DNA from: Chryseobacterium cucumeris
GTDB taxonomy: Bacteria; Bacteroidota; Bacteroidia; Flavobacteriales; Weeksellaceae
Direction: 5' to 3'
Length of the DNA stretch: 64,000 nt
NCBI RefSeq assembly: GCF_001593385.1
Contig: NZ_LUVZ01000043.1
Span: 1-64,000, forward strand
Under the pieces are notes generated by a model. That model was not told the DNA's origin. It was given only the letters and a program-made list of their open reading frames with translations, and did not search any database. Below, piece after piece: positions 1 through 9,299 of this stretch. Position 1 is the first letter of the stretch. Every line of letters begins with the position of its first letter. The translations under genes and the position numbers were made by a program.

Positions 1-66
1 ATCTTTATATCTTTCGCTTTTCAACGAAGCAATCTCTCTGTCAGTGTCGCTCCGTATTTGCGAGTG

Positions 67-97
67 CAAAAGTAAAACTTTATTTTTTAATGACCAA
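67..97 (-). promoter_or_regulatory. Tandem promoter 1 of a divergent, probably rRNA, operon
   Basis: Read on the minus strand there is a TTG (95-97) and, 20 bases on, TACTTTTG (67-74), matching the Bacteroidota sigma consensus TTG-N17-23-TAnnTTTG. It is the promoter closest to the left edge, so its transcript leaves the window almost at once. The product lies outside and is inferred. Confidence 0.65.
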
Positions 98-192
98 ATG
101 TTTTTGAAGAAAATTTTAAAGTTTTTTAAGTAACCTTAATCCTTCTCAAAACCTCAATCTCTACACTCCTGCGCTCCCTCTAATTGGGACTG

Positions 193-222
193 CAAAGATA
201 CAAACTCTTTTTAAACTGGCAA
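193..222 (-). promoter_or_regulatory. Tandem promoter 2 of the same operon
   Basis: On the minus strand TTG (220-222) is followed after 19 bases by TATCTTTG (193-200). A T/A-rich tract lies directly upstream, like the UP-type tracts of highly expressed stable-RNA promoters. It shares its architecture with the promoters at 67-97 and 341-372. Confidence 0.7.
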
Positions 223-340
223 CTTTTTTTTCAAAAAGTTTTAAAGTTTTTTTTCGTCCGTTTCTTTTTTGAAGTAATATCGTTTCTGCCCATCTAAAGG
301 CGCTTCTGCGCTACTGAATGTCTTTCGTTTTTCAGTGGGG

Positions 341-372
341 CAAAGATAGTAACTTCATACAACGCAAAACAA
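341..372 (-). promoter_or_regulatory. Tandem promoter 3 of the same operon
   Basis: On the minus strand TTG (370-372) is followed after 21 bases by TATCTTTG (341-348). Three full-consensus promoters in 300 bases, reading into a spacer with no open frame, fit a stable-RNA leader best, most likely 16S rRNA just beyond position 1. Confidence 0.65.
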
Positions 373-698
373 GTTTATTTAACATAAATTTCATATTCGG
401 ATAGGTTTTTATCCTAATCAGCTGGAAGGCAGAGAGAAAAATTTTAAACATTTGTTTGGAGGTGTGGTTGGAGAGTAAGTGGGTTGGAGGTTGGGGGGAT
501 CTGTGTGTGAAGAGGGAATGTGAGATTCGGGGTGCGGGATGCGGGGTTTGGGGTGGCTATGATCAAATAAAGTATATATTATATAATAGAGAGACTAGAC
601 TAGAGAGCTGACTTTCCTCGACGAAGACTGAAGAGTATATTTAATATATAAATATAGAGTAATAAGATTTAACTCCTGTACCCGTAATTAATTATAAT

Positions 699-722
699 GC
701 TTCGACTCAGCTCAGCATGACA
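699..722. repeat. Dispersed flavobacterial repeat fragment
   Basis: The segment reads GCTTCGACTCAGCTCAGCAT on the plus strand, so the minus strand begins TGTCATGCTGAG. Fragments of this type recur between genes in many Flavobacteriia genomes (known from memory, not searched). A related fragment starting TGTCATTCCGACGAAGG lies at 62646-62671. Confidence 0.5.
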
Positions 723-943
723 TGGCTAATACTAACTGTTAAAAAAAATCTTAGACATTATACTGTCATTTTACTTTTTTTGAGACTCTCATAAAGAAGC
801 TTGGATTCCTGCAGAATGATACAATGGGAATAGGGATTTACACTCAATAATATGTTTACATAGAATTCTGCAATATGAATGTTCAAACCAATATTCCTTT
901 TATACATGGAGACCCAAATCTCGAAACACAATAACCCGAACCT

Positions 944-1008
<65 letters not shown>

Positions 1009-1026
1009 CCACTTATCATTAACGAC

Positions 1027-1146
1027 TCCTACCCTAGCCCTGATAGAAATGGTTACCCCGCAGCTTGCGTCGGAGGGTGGGTGGGTTGGAGCGTGGGAGA
1101 GCGCTGGTGCGAGGAGTATGAATGGATAGCAGGAATTAGCTCCTGA
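1027..1146 (+). ncRNA. Candidate structured RNA element (possibly flavo-1-like)
   Basis: The left part contains CCCTAGCCCTGATAG, followed by a variable GC-rich middle and a right part GGATAGCAGGAATTAGCTCC. The end can form a hairpin, CAGGA and TCCTG around the loop ATTAGC (1130-1145). Elements with these two conserved ends and a variable middle recur between genes of Flavobacteriia; I recall them from other genomes and they may correspond to the Rfam flavo-1 motif, but I cannot check this. It could also be only a mobile repeat. Confidence 0.4.
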
Positions 1147-1346
1147 AAAAATTGGAGAGTTGGGAATATGAAATTATAGTGATTGTATATAATGGTATAC
1201 GGGATTGACAAACAGTTTCTGTAGAATGATTCGCCTTCTCAACTGTAATAATAGATGTAATAATGATAAAAAGAGGCTAACATTTTTTTTGATTCCTTAC
1301 ATTTGTAGTGCATTCCGGTTTCTAAGGGATGAAATGAGTTTTATAT

Positions 1347-4214
1347 ATGACAGACAGAAAATATAAGGAAACGGTACATACAGATAACAACCAATACGAC
1401 TATATTACGGTAACCCATGACGAAAATAACGTCAGAATCTATACTTTGAAAAATGGATTAAAGGTTTTTCTTGCTCAGAATTTTGATGCCCCAAGAATAC
1501 AAACCTTCATTCCGGTAAGAACAGGAAGTAATAATGATCCGGCTGATAATACAGGGCTGGCACATTATCTTGAGCATATGATGTTTAAAGGAACTTCAAA
1601 AATCGGAACCCAGAACTGGGAAAAGGAAAAAGAACTTCTTGATCAGATCTCGGCTTTATATGAAGAACATAAAGCAGAACAGAATCCTGAAAAGAAAAGG
1701 AAAATCTACAAAAAGATTGATGAAGTTTCCCAGGAAGCCAGCCAATATGCCATTGCCAATGAATATGATAAAGCGATTTCTTCTCTGGGAGCCAGTGGTA
1801 CCAATGCGCATACCTGGTTTGATGAAACGGTTTACAAAAACAATATTCCGAATAACGAACTTGAAAAATGGCTGAAAATAGAAAAGGAAAGGTTCTCTGA
1901 AATTGTCCTTCGTCTTTTTCATACTGAGCTTGAATCGGTGTATGAGGAGTTCAACAGGGCGCAGGACAATGATACAAGACTTGTGAACTACGAACTGATG
2001 AATGCTCTTTTTCCCACTCATCCCAACGGACAGCAAACTACCCTGGGAAAACCGGAACACCTGAAAAATCCATCGATGAAAGCTATTCACAAGTATTTTG
2101 ATGAATATTATGTTCCCAATAATTATGCTATGGTATTGGTTGGGGATCTTGATTTCGATGAAACGATCCAATTAATTGATCAATATTTCGGGACTTTACC
2201 TTATAAGGAACTTCCTGCAAAAACACCCATTACTGAACAGCCTATTACAGAAGTTGTAGCCAGAACAGTAAAAAGCCCTACTACTCCACGTACTCAGCTT
2301 GCATGGAGAACAGATAGCTATGGAACAAGAGAAGCAATGCTGGCTGATATAGTTGCCAATATTCTCAGCAACAGAGGAGAAGCCGGATTATTGGATTTAC
2401 ACATTAACCAGACGCAGAAGATGCTTTGGGCTCAAGCCTTTTCTGTAGGACTAAGACAGTATGGATATTTCTCCATTGTTGCGGTTCCTAAGGAAACACA
2501 GACTCTGGAGGAAGCAAAGAATATGGTATTGGATGAAATTGAGCTGATCAAGAAAGGAGATTTTCCGGACTGGATGCTGCCAGCCATCATCAATGATTTC
2601 AAACTTCAGAGAATGAAAGGTCTTGAAACTGCCGAAGGTCTCGCCACCAATCTTTACGATTCTTATATAAAAGGAAGAACCTGGGAAGAGGAACTGAATG
2701 AAATGGATGAGTATGCCTCTTTCACCAAAGATGACGTAGTGAATTTTGCCAATGAGTTTTTCAAAGAAAACTATGTGGTGGTCAATAAAGAAAAAGGGGT
2801 AAACGACAAACTGATCAGAGTTGAGAATCCAGGTATCACTCCTGTTAAGATCAACCGTGATAGTCAGTCTGAATTTTTGAAAGAGATTCTGGCGGATAAA
2901 ACGGAGGATATTAAGCCTGAATTTATTGATTATCAAAAAGAAATCGTTACAGATGAGCGTAACGGAAAGAAATTAAGTTTCGTAAAGAATAAATACAACG
3001 ATATTGCTCAGCTGCACTTTATTTTTCCTTTAGGAAGTGATCATGACAGAGATTTAGGGATTTCAACTCAGCTTCTGCAGTATTTGGGAACAGATACTTT
3101 TTCACCGGAGGATTTAAAAAAGGAATTTTTCAAAATCGGAATCAGCAATGATTTTAAAACAACGAACAATCAGCTGACCATCTCGCTGAGCGGACTGGAA
3201 GAAAATATAGAAAAAGGAATTGCCCTTCTGCAGCATTGGATGCGCAATGTGCAGCCTGATCAGGAAATCTATAATCAGTTTGTGGGAACAGTACTGGAAA
3301 ACCGCCAGGCCATGAAGAAAGATAAAAACCGTATTATAACGGCCCTGAACAATTATACAAAGCTGGGCAGCAACTCACGTTTTACGGATGTTATTTCTAA
3401 GGAAGAGCTTGAAAACAGCAGTGCTGAAGTTTTTACAGACAGAATGAAAAAGCTTTTCCAATATCCTTATCAGGTATTTTTCTATGGTAAAAATTTTGAA
3501 ACCTTTAAAGAATACATCGGTGAGTACATAGAACCTGAAAGCCTTCAGATACCAGCTGCTAAACTGTATCCGGAACCGGCAACCGGAGGAAACGTGTATT
3601 TCATCAACTATGATATGGTTCAGATGGAAATGAGCAAGATTGGTAAAGGAAGCGAGGTGAACCCGCTTCATTTCGGAAAGATCAATGTGTTCAATGAATA
3701 TTTTGGAAGAGGATTATCTTCCATTGTTTTCCAGGAAATGCGGGAAAGTAAAAGTCTTGCCTACTCTGCTTATGTTTCTTATACAGCGAACTCTGAGCTG
3801 AACCATCCTGATTATGTAACGACTTATATCGGAACCCAGCCTGACAAGCTGATGATCGCTGTAGATACCCTGAATGAACTGATGAACGAGCTGCCAGAAG
3901 TCCCTATTCAGTTTGAGAATGCCAGAAATGCAGCTCTGAAACAGATTGCTTCTACAAGGGTTACCCGAAACAATATATTTTTCAATACCTTAAGACTGCA
4001 GAAATTAAATATCTATCATGATTTCAGAAAAGATATTTATGAACAGATCCAGCAGTTAACATTTGAGGATATCAAGCATTTTTATCAGACAGAAGTCAAA
4101 TCAATACATTTTAACACCGCTATTATCGGCAAAAAAGAGAATCTTGATATGGAAGCTGTCAACAAAATGGGAATATTTAAAGAAGTAAGTCTGAAAGATA
4201 TTTTTGGACATTAA
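1347..4214 (+). CDS. M16 family zinc metallopeptidase (insulinase/pitrilysin-like)
   Basis: A two-module M16 peptidase of 955 residues. The zinc motif HxxEH is intact as HYLEH (His73, Glu76, His77), and the third ligand probably lies in the ELESVYEE stretch near residues 194-201. A charged helical insert of about 50 residues (roughly 95-140) separates the motif from it, longer than in the bacterial processing-peptidase type. The second half (about 490-955) has the inactive M16 fold typical of single-chain members, with an R/Y-type substrate region near 800. There is no signal peptide, so it probably acts in the cytoplasm on peptides, unlike the many secreted Bacteroidota M16 enzymes. It is transcribed alone and closed by a strong terminator. 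Confidence 0.9.
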   Translation: MTDRKYKETVHTDNNQYDYITVTHDENNVRIYTLKNGLKVFLAQNFDAPRIQTFIPVRTGSNNDPADNTGLAHYLEHMMFKGTSKIGTQNWEKEKELLDQISALYEEHKAEQNPEKKRKIYKKIDEVSQEASQYAIANEYDKAISSLGASGTNAHTWFDETVYKNNIPNNELEKWLKIEKERFSEIVLRLFHTELESVYEEFNRAQDNDTRLVNYELMNALFPTHPNGQQTTLGKPEHLKNPSMKAIHKYFDEYYVPNNYAMVLVGDLDFDETIQLIDQYFGTLPYKELPAKTPITEQPITEVVARTVKSPTTPRTQLAWRTDSYGTREAMLADIVANILSNRGEAGLLDLHINQTQKMLWAQAFSVGLRQYGYFSIVAVPKETQTLEEAKNMVLDEIELIKKGDFPDWMLPAIINDFKLQRMKGLETAEGLATNLYDSYIKGRTWEEELNEMDEYASFTKDDVVNFANEFFKENYVVVNKEKGVNDKLIRVENPGITPVKINRDSQSEFLKEILADKTEDIKPEFIDYQKEIVTDERNGKKLSFVKNKYNDIAQLHFIFPLGSDHDRDLGISTQLLQYLGTDTFSPEDLKKEFFKIGISNDFKTTNNQLTISLSGLEENIEKGIALLQHWMRNVQPDQEIYNQFVGTVLENRQAMKKDKNRIITALNNYTKLGSNSRFTDVISKEELENSSAEVFTDRMKKLFQYPYQVFFYGKNFETFKEYIGEYIEPESLQIPAAKLYPEPATGGNVYFINYDMVQMEMSKIGKGSEVNPLHFGKINVFNEYFGRGLSSIVFQEMRESKSLAYSAYVSYTANSELNHPDYVTTYIGTQPDKLMIAVDTLNELMNELPEVPIQFENARNAALKQIASTRVTRNNIFFNTLRLQKLNIYHDFRKDIYEQIQQLTFEDIKHFYQTEVKSIHFNTAIIGKKENLDMEAVNKMGIFKEVSLKDIFGH

Positions 4215-4216
4215 AA

Positions 4217-4258
4217 ACAAACCGCCCGATAGAATTATCAGGCGGTTTGTTTTTTTTT
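4217..4258 (+). terminator. Rho-independent terminator after the M16 gene
   Basis: Inverted repeat AAACCGCC...GGCGGTTT, extended by GATA/TATC around a GAAT loop and followed by a run of nine T residues. Confidence 0.9.
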
Positions 4259-4261
4259 ATA

Positions 4262-4331
<70 letters not shown>

Positions 4332-4337
4332 AATCTA

Positions 4338-5414
4338 TTACGTCATCATGCAATCTCCGTCACCATCCTGATAGTTTGGGTTAAAATGACCGGGAAGCAA
4401 TTCCAAAAGATTTTTATGAAACAGGTACTCTCTTTTAAAATCACGTTCATAGATAGGGGAAAATACTTTTGACTGTTGTATTTCCTTGTTTAATGCGGTT
4501 TGATAAGAAGTAAAGCCTTTTACTTTATGACTCACGATGAAATAATGTAAAACCCGAATAACCTCATCGAAATTACCGTCCGTAAAAAGGTAAGGTATTT
4601 TAAGATAGCCATCACGGAGCTGCAGCAGAAAACAGGATGTAATCTTGTTATTTTTATTTAAAATTTTGATCCAGAAATATTTAAAGCTGTCGGCAAAACT
4701 TGAAAACAGGTATTTTTCATCTTTTTTGCCTTCCAAAACCCAGGGATTTTCTATAAAAGAATTGATTTCGTCTGCATTGCGCATCCCGGGAAACCTGTTC
4801 ATAAAATCTGCACTTTCTTTGTCGATATGATCCAGAATTTCATATTTAAAATCTGGTTTTGGTGCGGCCAGGTTCTTTATTGAGATCACTCCATTGGCAG
4901 CGGCATCCAGAATTTGAAAAAGAGGTTTCAACGGTTGTGTTCCCGGTTTCTTTTCAGGAATCATTTTAGCGGCATCGGTTCTGAAGTAGTAGCGTTTGCC
5001 TTCTTTGGGAAAGACATATTCAAAAACACCCATAATATTGTAGAGTGCTTCTGCTTCTTTGGTAAATTCTGTAATGGCAATCCGGCCTTCGTATTCTTCA
5101 AAAACTTTTTTCAGCAATGCTTTCGCCGGTCTTTTTTTTCTGTATTCCGGGTTTACATACAGGGTACTGAGCCACGCATAGCGGATTTCTTTTCCATCAA
5201 TGATAAAACAATCCGGAAAACATCCCACATAACCGATCAGTTTATCTTCATAAAAAGCAAGAATAAGAAGCGTATCCCCATCTGCTGCTTTTGGATTCTG
5301 AATATGAGACAGCGCACGGTGTCTGGTAACCGGAAGAAAATCATACTGCCGGAAAGCTCCGGAGGATATAAAATCTTCCAGTTCTCTTCTGTTGTATGTT
5401 TTCAGCGTTATCAT
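4338..5414 (-). CDS. GNAT-family N-acetyltransferase (two-domain)
   Basis: A 358-residue protein. The first 150 residues look like a GNAT acyl-CoA-binding fold: beta strand LLILAFYEDKLIGYVGCF, then LSTLYVNPEYRKKRPAKALL, the usual pyrophosphate-loop region with a weakened R/Q-x-x-G-x-G/A. The second half may be a degenerate second GNAT lobe, as in FemX-like or tandem GNAT proteins. It overlaps the upstream deacetylase gene by four bases (ATGA), so the two are translationally coupled. An acetyltransferase paired with a sugar deacetylase suggests modification of an envelope polysaccharide or amino sugar, but the substrate cannot be read from sequence. The C-terminus carries an odd acidic tail rich in Asp and Gly. 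Confidence 0.7.
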   Translation of the reverse strand: MITLKTYNRRELEDFISSGAFRQYDFLPVTRHRALSHIQNPKAADGDTLLILAFYEDKLIGYVGCFPDCFIIDGKEIRYAWLSTLYVNPEYRKKRPAKALLKKVFEEYEGRIAITEFTKEAEALYNIMGVFEYVFPKEGKRYYFRTDAAKMIPEKKPGTQPLKPLFQILDAAANGVISIKNLAAPKPDFKYEILDHIDKESADFMNRFPGMRNADEINSFIENPWVLEGKKDEKYLFSSFADSFKYFWIKILNKNNKITSCFLLQLRDGYLKIPYLFTDGNFDEVIRVLHYFIVSHKVKGFTSYQTALNKEIQQSKVFSPIYERDFKREYLFHKNLLELLPGHFNPNYQDGDGDCMMT

Positions 5415-6409
5415 TTTCTTACAATCGTATTTTTATTCATCAGGCTTTTCAATCTGAAATAAGCTGTTTCTTTTTTCAATATCCGAGCCCCACTCTCTCC
5501 TATTTCCATAGGAATTCTTTGAAAATTTCTCTTTACACTGTCCAGTTTTATACCGGCACACCCAAAGCTGCAGTAGATCTCTTCATTTTTATAAAGTTCA
5601 TCAAAAAAATCTTTCTTTACTTCAAAATCGGTAAACGGGAATGCAAAACTTTCGTACAAAAAACCATTTTCTTTTAAATAGGCAAAGGTTCTGTCGGTTG
5701 TTGTCATCTGTTCTTTCAAAGACAAATCGCCATATTTGGGGTGATCCCAGCTGTGCGAAGAAATTCCAAAACCTTTGTTGGTAAGTTCTTTTAATTCTTC
5801 TGTTGTTAAATAAGGTTTAAATTCCTTTGAATAGGCTTTAAAATCTACCTCAAGTTTTTCAGCAAGCTGATCCAGAATATTTCTTTTCTGATAATTTATG
5901 GATAAAATTTTCTTTTGTAGAGCGCGTCTATCTGTTTTTTTTAGCGATAGATTAAAATAAATTTCAGGATCTATTGTTTTCATTTTTTCAGCAGCATCGG
6001 CAAGAAGACTCGCTTTGCATCTGAACATCATCTCTTTATTGTCTATGAAAGCCGGATTGATAAAATTACAGGCATATATTCCTTTTCGTTCCAGGATGGG
6101 AACTACAATATCGTAAAACTCTCTGAAACCATCATCAAAAGTTAAAAGGGCAATTTTTTTCGAAGGTTTAAAACTTCCGGCCATATAATCTTTGAACTCC
6201 TGCCAGTTTACAAACTGAAAATGCTTTGCTATATAATCCAGATCATTCTCAAACTGTTGAGTCGTCTTATAACGGATCACATGTTTTAAATGAGGAAGTT
6301 CTTTGTCTGAAACACTGTGATAAAGCGGCAGACAATAGTCCAGCGGAAATGATTTTCCGATATTCCCAGTTTCAAAAGCTGCCAAAACATTGATGATGCT
6401 GTCTTTCAT
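5411..6409 (-). CDS. Polysaccharide deacetylase (NodB/CE4 fold)
   Basis: A 332-residue protein with CE4 motifs. Motif 1 is TFDDGF (Asp92, Asp93); motif 2 is HSWDHP (His219, His223), the metal-binding H-S/T-x-x-H. The first 80 residues resemble the N-terminal part of Bacteroidota deacetylases of the LPLYHSVSD type. No signal peptide or membrane segment is visible, so it probably acts in the cytoplasm on nucleotide-linked or lipid-linked sugars rather than on mature peptidoglycan. It is the first gene of a two-gene unit with the GNAT gene downstream. Confidence 0.82.
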   Translation of the reverse strand: MKDSIINVLAAFETGNIGKSFPLDYCLPLYHSVSDKELPHLKHVIRYKTTQQFENDLDYIAKHFQFVNWQEFKDYMAGSFKPSKKIALLTFDDGFREFYDIVVPILERKGIYACNFINPAFIDNKEMMFRCKASLLADAAEKMKTIDPEIYFNLSLKKTDRRALQKKILSINYQKRNILDQLAEKLEVDFKAYSKEFKPYLTTEELKELTNKGFGISSHSWDHPKYGDLSLKEQMTTTDRTFAYLKENGFLYESFAFPFTDFEVKKDFFDELYKNEEIYCSFGCAGIKLDSVKRNFQRIPMEIGESGARILKKETAYFRLKSLMNKNTIVRK

Positions 6410-6421
6410 CCTATTGTAAAT

Positions 6422-6460
6422 AAAAAGAATCTATTCAAAATTAAATTCAAATAGATTCTT
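6422..6460 (-). terminator. Terminator after the S46 peptidase gene
   Basis: An 11-bp perfect inverted repeat (AAGAATCTATT and AATAGATTCTT) with a T-rich run on the minus-strand side, between the peptidase gene and the deacetylase start. Confidence 0.8.
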
Positions 6461-6479
6461 AAAGGTATAACTTTTAAAA

Positions 6480-8618
6480 TTATTTTATGATCTTCATTTC
6501 ATCAACAAGCCATCTTGAGTCTGCGAACTTATCAATGATGAAAAGGATATATTTTGTATCTACCATGATGTTTCTGCTGAAACGCGGATCATAGTTGATA
6601 TCACTCATTGTTCCTTCCCACTGTCTGTCGAAATTCAATCCTACAAGGTTTCCGTTGGCATCCAAAGCCGGGCTTCCCGAGTTTCCTCCGGTTGTATGGT
6701 TGGTAGCAGTGAATCCTACAGGAACATCACCTGTTTTATCTTTATAGATTCCGAAGTCTTTTTTGTTGTAAAGATCAATCAGTTTCTTGGGAACATCAAA
6801 TTCGTAATCTCCGGGAACATACTTTTCTATTACTCCTGCAAGGTGAGTCTGGTATCCGTAAGAAACGGCATCTCTAGGAGTAGAACCTTTCACTTTACCG
6901 TAAGTTACACGAAGCGTTGAGTTGGCATCCGGGAAGAATTTTCTGTCTTTATCCGTCTTCATCTGCTGCGCCATGAATTTTTTCTGCAAAGCATCAATTT
7001 TTGCCTGCATTGAAGTGTATTGCGGATCTGCAGTTTTCATATAGGTTTCTTTCATCGAAACATATAATTGATAAATAGGATCTTTCTTTAAAGTCCTGAT
7101 CAGTTTATCCTGATTAGAAAATGCTTTATCAATATCGGCAGTTAATGTTCCTCCGTTTACAGCTGTTCTTCCTGTGATGACAGAGTTTTTAGACATATCT
7201 TCTACAACAGGAATATTAGCATTCTCATCTTTATATTTGCTGAATCCTGCCGGTAAAAACTGAGGTGCCGTTTTATTCACATATAAAGCCAATAGTTTCG
7301 CAGTTACTTTTGCATCAAGCTCAGCACTGTAATCTTTATAGAAAGAAGTTAATTTTGTTTTTAACTTTGAAAGTTCCTTTTCATCCATTCTTCCTGCTTC
7401 TACAGAAGCTACGAAGTCATAATAATCTCCGGCAAGCTTCAAAGTCTCTGCATTTCTTATCACTTCTGTGTAGTAAGCATTGTTTAATGCATAAGGAGCC
7501 TGATCATTGTACAGTTTATTCAGCTGATCCAAAGTAGTCTTGATCTCAGGATTTTTAGCAACCAAAGAACCTTCATACATTACTTTCTTTTCTACAGCAT
7601 TGGATTTTTTCAATCCTTCTACTTCACCGATCCATTTTTTCCAATAGTTGGCTACTGAAGCATATTTTGAGGCATATTTGATACGCGTTTCATTGTCAAC
7701 ACGCATTTTTTCGTCCAAAGTTTTTAAAGCTACATCACGTACCGCAATTCTCGCAGGGTCAATATCTTTCATGATCTTCTCTACAGCAATTGCAGGAAGG
7801 TATTCTGTAGTTCTTCCCGGGAATCCGAAAACAAAAGTAAAATCGTTCTCGTTTTTATCTTTGATAGAAACCGGTAAATAGTGCTTTGGAACGTAAGGTA
7901 CATTGTCTTTAGAATATTCTGCAGGTTTGTTGTTCTTGTCTGCATAAATTCTGAACATAGAGAAATCTCCGGTGTGTCTCGGCCAAACCCAGTTGTCCGT
8001 ATCGCTTCCGAATTTCCCGATGCTTTGAGGCGGAGCTCCTACAAGACGGATATCTTTATACGTTTCGATGGTATAAGCATAGTATTTGTTTCCATAATAC
8101 ATTGGTTTTACCATGATCGACTGGTAAGATTCAATTTTCTGAGAGTTTTTATACACCTCAATATTGTTGTTGATCTTTTTAGTAAGTTCTGGTTCTGTAA
8201 GATTGTCTGTACCTTCTAATATCGGATCAGTAACTTCTTTTATATCTACAATAAAATCTACTTTTACTCCCGGATTAGGAAGCTCACCTTCTGTATTTTT
8301 TGCCCAAAATCCGTTTGAAAGAAGATCATTCTGAACGGTAGAGTGTGCCTGAATCTGCCCAAAACCACAGTGATGGTTCGTTAAAAGCAATCCTTTAGGC
8401 GAAATAATTTCTGCAGTACATCCGCCGTTAAACTGTACAACCGCATCTTTAATGCTTGGTTTCTGAGGATTGAAAATATCTTTTGCAGAAATCTTCATTC
8501 CTAAATCCTTCATTTCCTTTTCATTCAGCTCTGTAGGAATCCACATTCCTCCATATTGTTGCGCAAATGCCATTGCAGCTGGCAAAAGAAATACAGATAA
8601 AAGTATCTTTTTTGTCAT
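6480..8618 (-). CDS. S46 family dipeptidyl-peptidase, DPP11-like (Asp/Glu-specific)
   Basis: A secreted 712-residue serine exopeptidase of the S46 (DPP7/DPP11) family that removes dipeptides from oligopeptides in the periplasm. The ATG at 8618 is preferred over an in-frame TTG two codons upstream, because it begins a clean signal peptide (MTKKILLSVFLL..AMAFA). Counting from that upstream TTG, the catalytic residues are His85 in TNHHCGF, Asp220 in HTGDFS and Ser649 in GNSGSP. Exactly 18 residues after the serine is an arginine (Arg667). In Porphyromonas gingivalis DPP11 the matching residue Arg673 gives Asp/Glu specificity; DPP7 has glycine there. The gene stands alone with its own terminator. 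Confidence 0.93.
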   Translation of the reverse strand: MTKKILLSVFLLPAAMAFAQQYGGMWIPTELNEKEMKDLGMKISAKDIFNPQKPSIKDAVVQFNGGCTAEIISPKGLLLTNHHCGFGQIQAHSTVQNDLLSNGFWAKNTEGELPNPGVKVDFIVDIKEVTDPILEGTDNLTEPELTKKINNNIEVYKNSQKIESYQSIMVKPMYYGNKYYAYTIETYKDIRLVGAPPQSIGKFGSDTDNWVWPRHTGDFSMFRIYADKNNKPAEYSKDNVPYVPKHYLPVSIKDKNENDFTFVFGFPGRTTEYLPAIAVEKIMKDIDPARIAVRDVALKTLDEKMRVDNETRIKYASKYASVANYWKKWIGEVEGLKKSNAVEKKVMYEGSLVAKNPEIKTTLDQLNKLYNDQAPYALNNAYYTEVIRNAETLKLAGDYYDFVASVEAGRMDEKELSKLKTKLTSFYKDYSAELDAKVTAKLLALYVNKTAPQFLPAGFSKYKDENANIPVVEDMSKNSVITGRTAVNGGTLTADIDKAFSNQDKLIRTLKKDPIYQLYVSMKETYMKTADPQYTSMQAKIDALQKKFMAQQMKTDKDRKFFPDANSTLRVTYGKVKGSTPRDAVSYGYQTHLAGVIEKYVPGDYEFDVPKKLIDLYNKKDFGIYKDKTGDVPVGFTATNHTTGGNSGSPALDANGNLVGLNFDRQWEGTMSDINYDPRFSRNIMVDTKYILFIIDKFADSRWLVDEMKIIK

Positions 8619-8709
8619 AATCAAAATTTTGCCCCAATTTACAAAGAAAAATAGGAACAGGCTTTATAAAACGGGTGGAAAAGTTACTAAGAGTTCGTTT
8701 TTGGAAAAT

Positions 8710-9215
8710 AGTGATGGTCAATGGTGAATTTGCTTCGCAAGTGAATGGTGAATTTTTATAATCAAACAGTAAGTAAATTCATTAAAAATTGACAAGCGAA
8801 GCGAATTGACTATTCACTATTCACAATGCGTTCAAAAATTGGATTGTCAATGATGAAGCTTGCTTCGCAAGTGAATGGTGAATTTTTATAATCAAAAAAA
8901 TAATTAAATTCATTAAAAATTGACAAGCGAAACGAATTGACTATTCACTATTCACAATGCGTTCAAAAATTGGATTGTCAATGATGAAGCTTGCTTCGCA
9001 AGTGAATGGTGAATTTTTATAATCAAAAAAATAATTAAATTCATTAAAAATTGACAAGCGAAGCGAATTGACTATTCACTATTCACAATGCATTCAAAAG
9101 TTGAATCGTCAATGGTGAATTTGCTTCGCAAGTGAATGGTGAATTTTTATAATCAAACAATAAGTAAATTCATTAAAAATTGACAAGCGAAGCGAATTGA
9201 CTATTCACTATTCAT
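8710..9215. repeat. Four tandem 130-bp copies of a palindromic repeat
   Basis: Four copies with a period of 130-131 bp; the anchor TGCTTCGCAAGTGAATGG starts at 8731, 8861, 8992 and 9122. Inside every copy a core of the form GTsAATTyGCTTCGCwwGT occurs twice in opposite orientations, around an A/T-rich centre, so each unit can fold on itself. The middle copies are nearly identical, the outer ones diverge. Related cores lie at 58434-58692. This is a REP/MITE-like family; no coding capacity is visible. Confidence 0.93.
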
Positions 9216-9299
9216 TCAAACATTCTATCCCTTCCCTCTGGCTCAGTTTTTGTTGATTGGAAGTATATTATTATAAAAAACATCCTTAAATTAATTATT

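Noticed and set aside
460..560. G-rich tract as possible G-quadruplex
   Set aside because: Runs are mostly two or three G residues with irregular spacing; no link to a gene start.
1656..2171. Antisense frames inside the M16, polA, VgrG and other genes
   Set aside because: They lie opposite to well-supported coding sequences and have no family motifs; treated as shadows.
8710..9215. CRISPR array
   Set aside because: Units are 130 bp with no unique spacers of 30-40 bp and no cas genes nearby.
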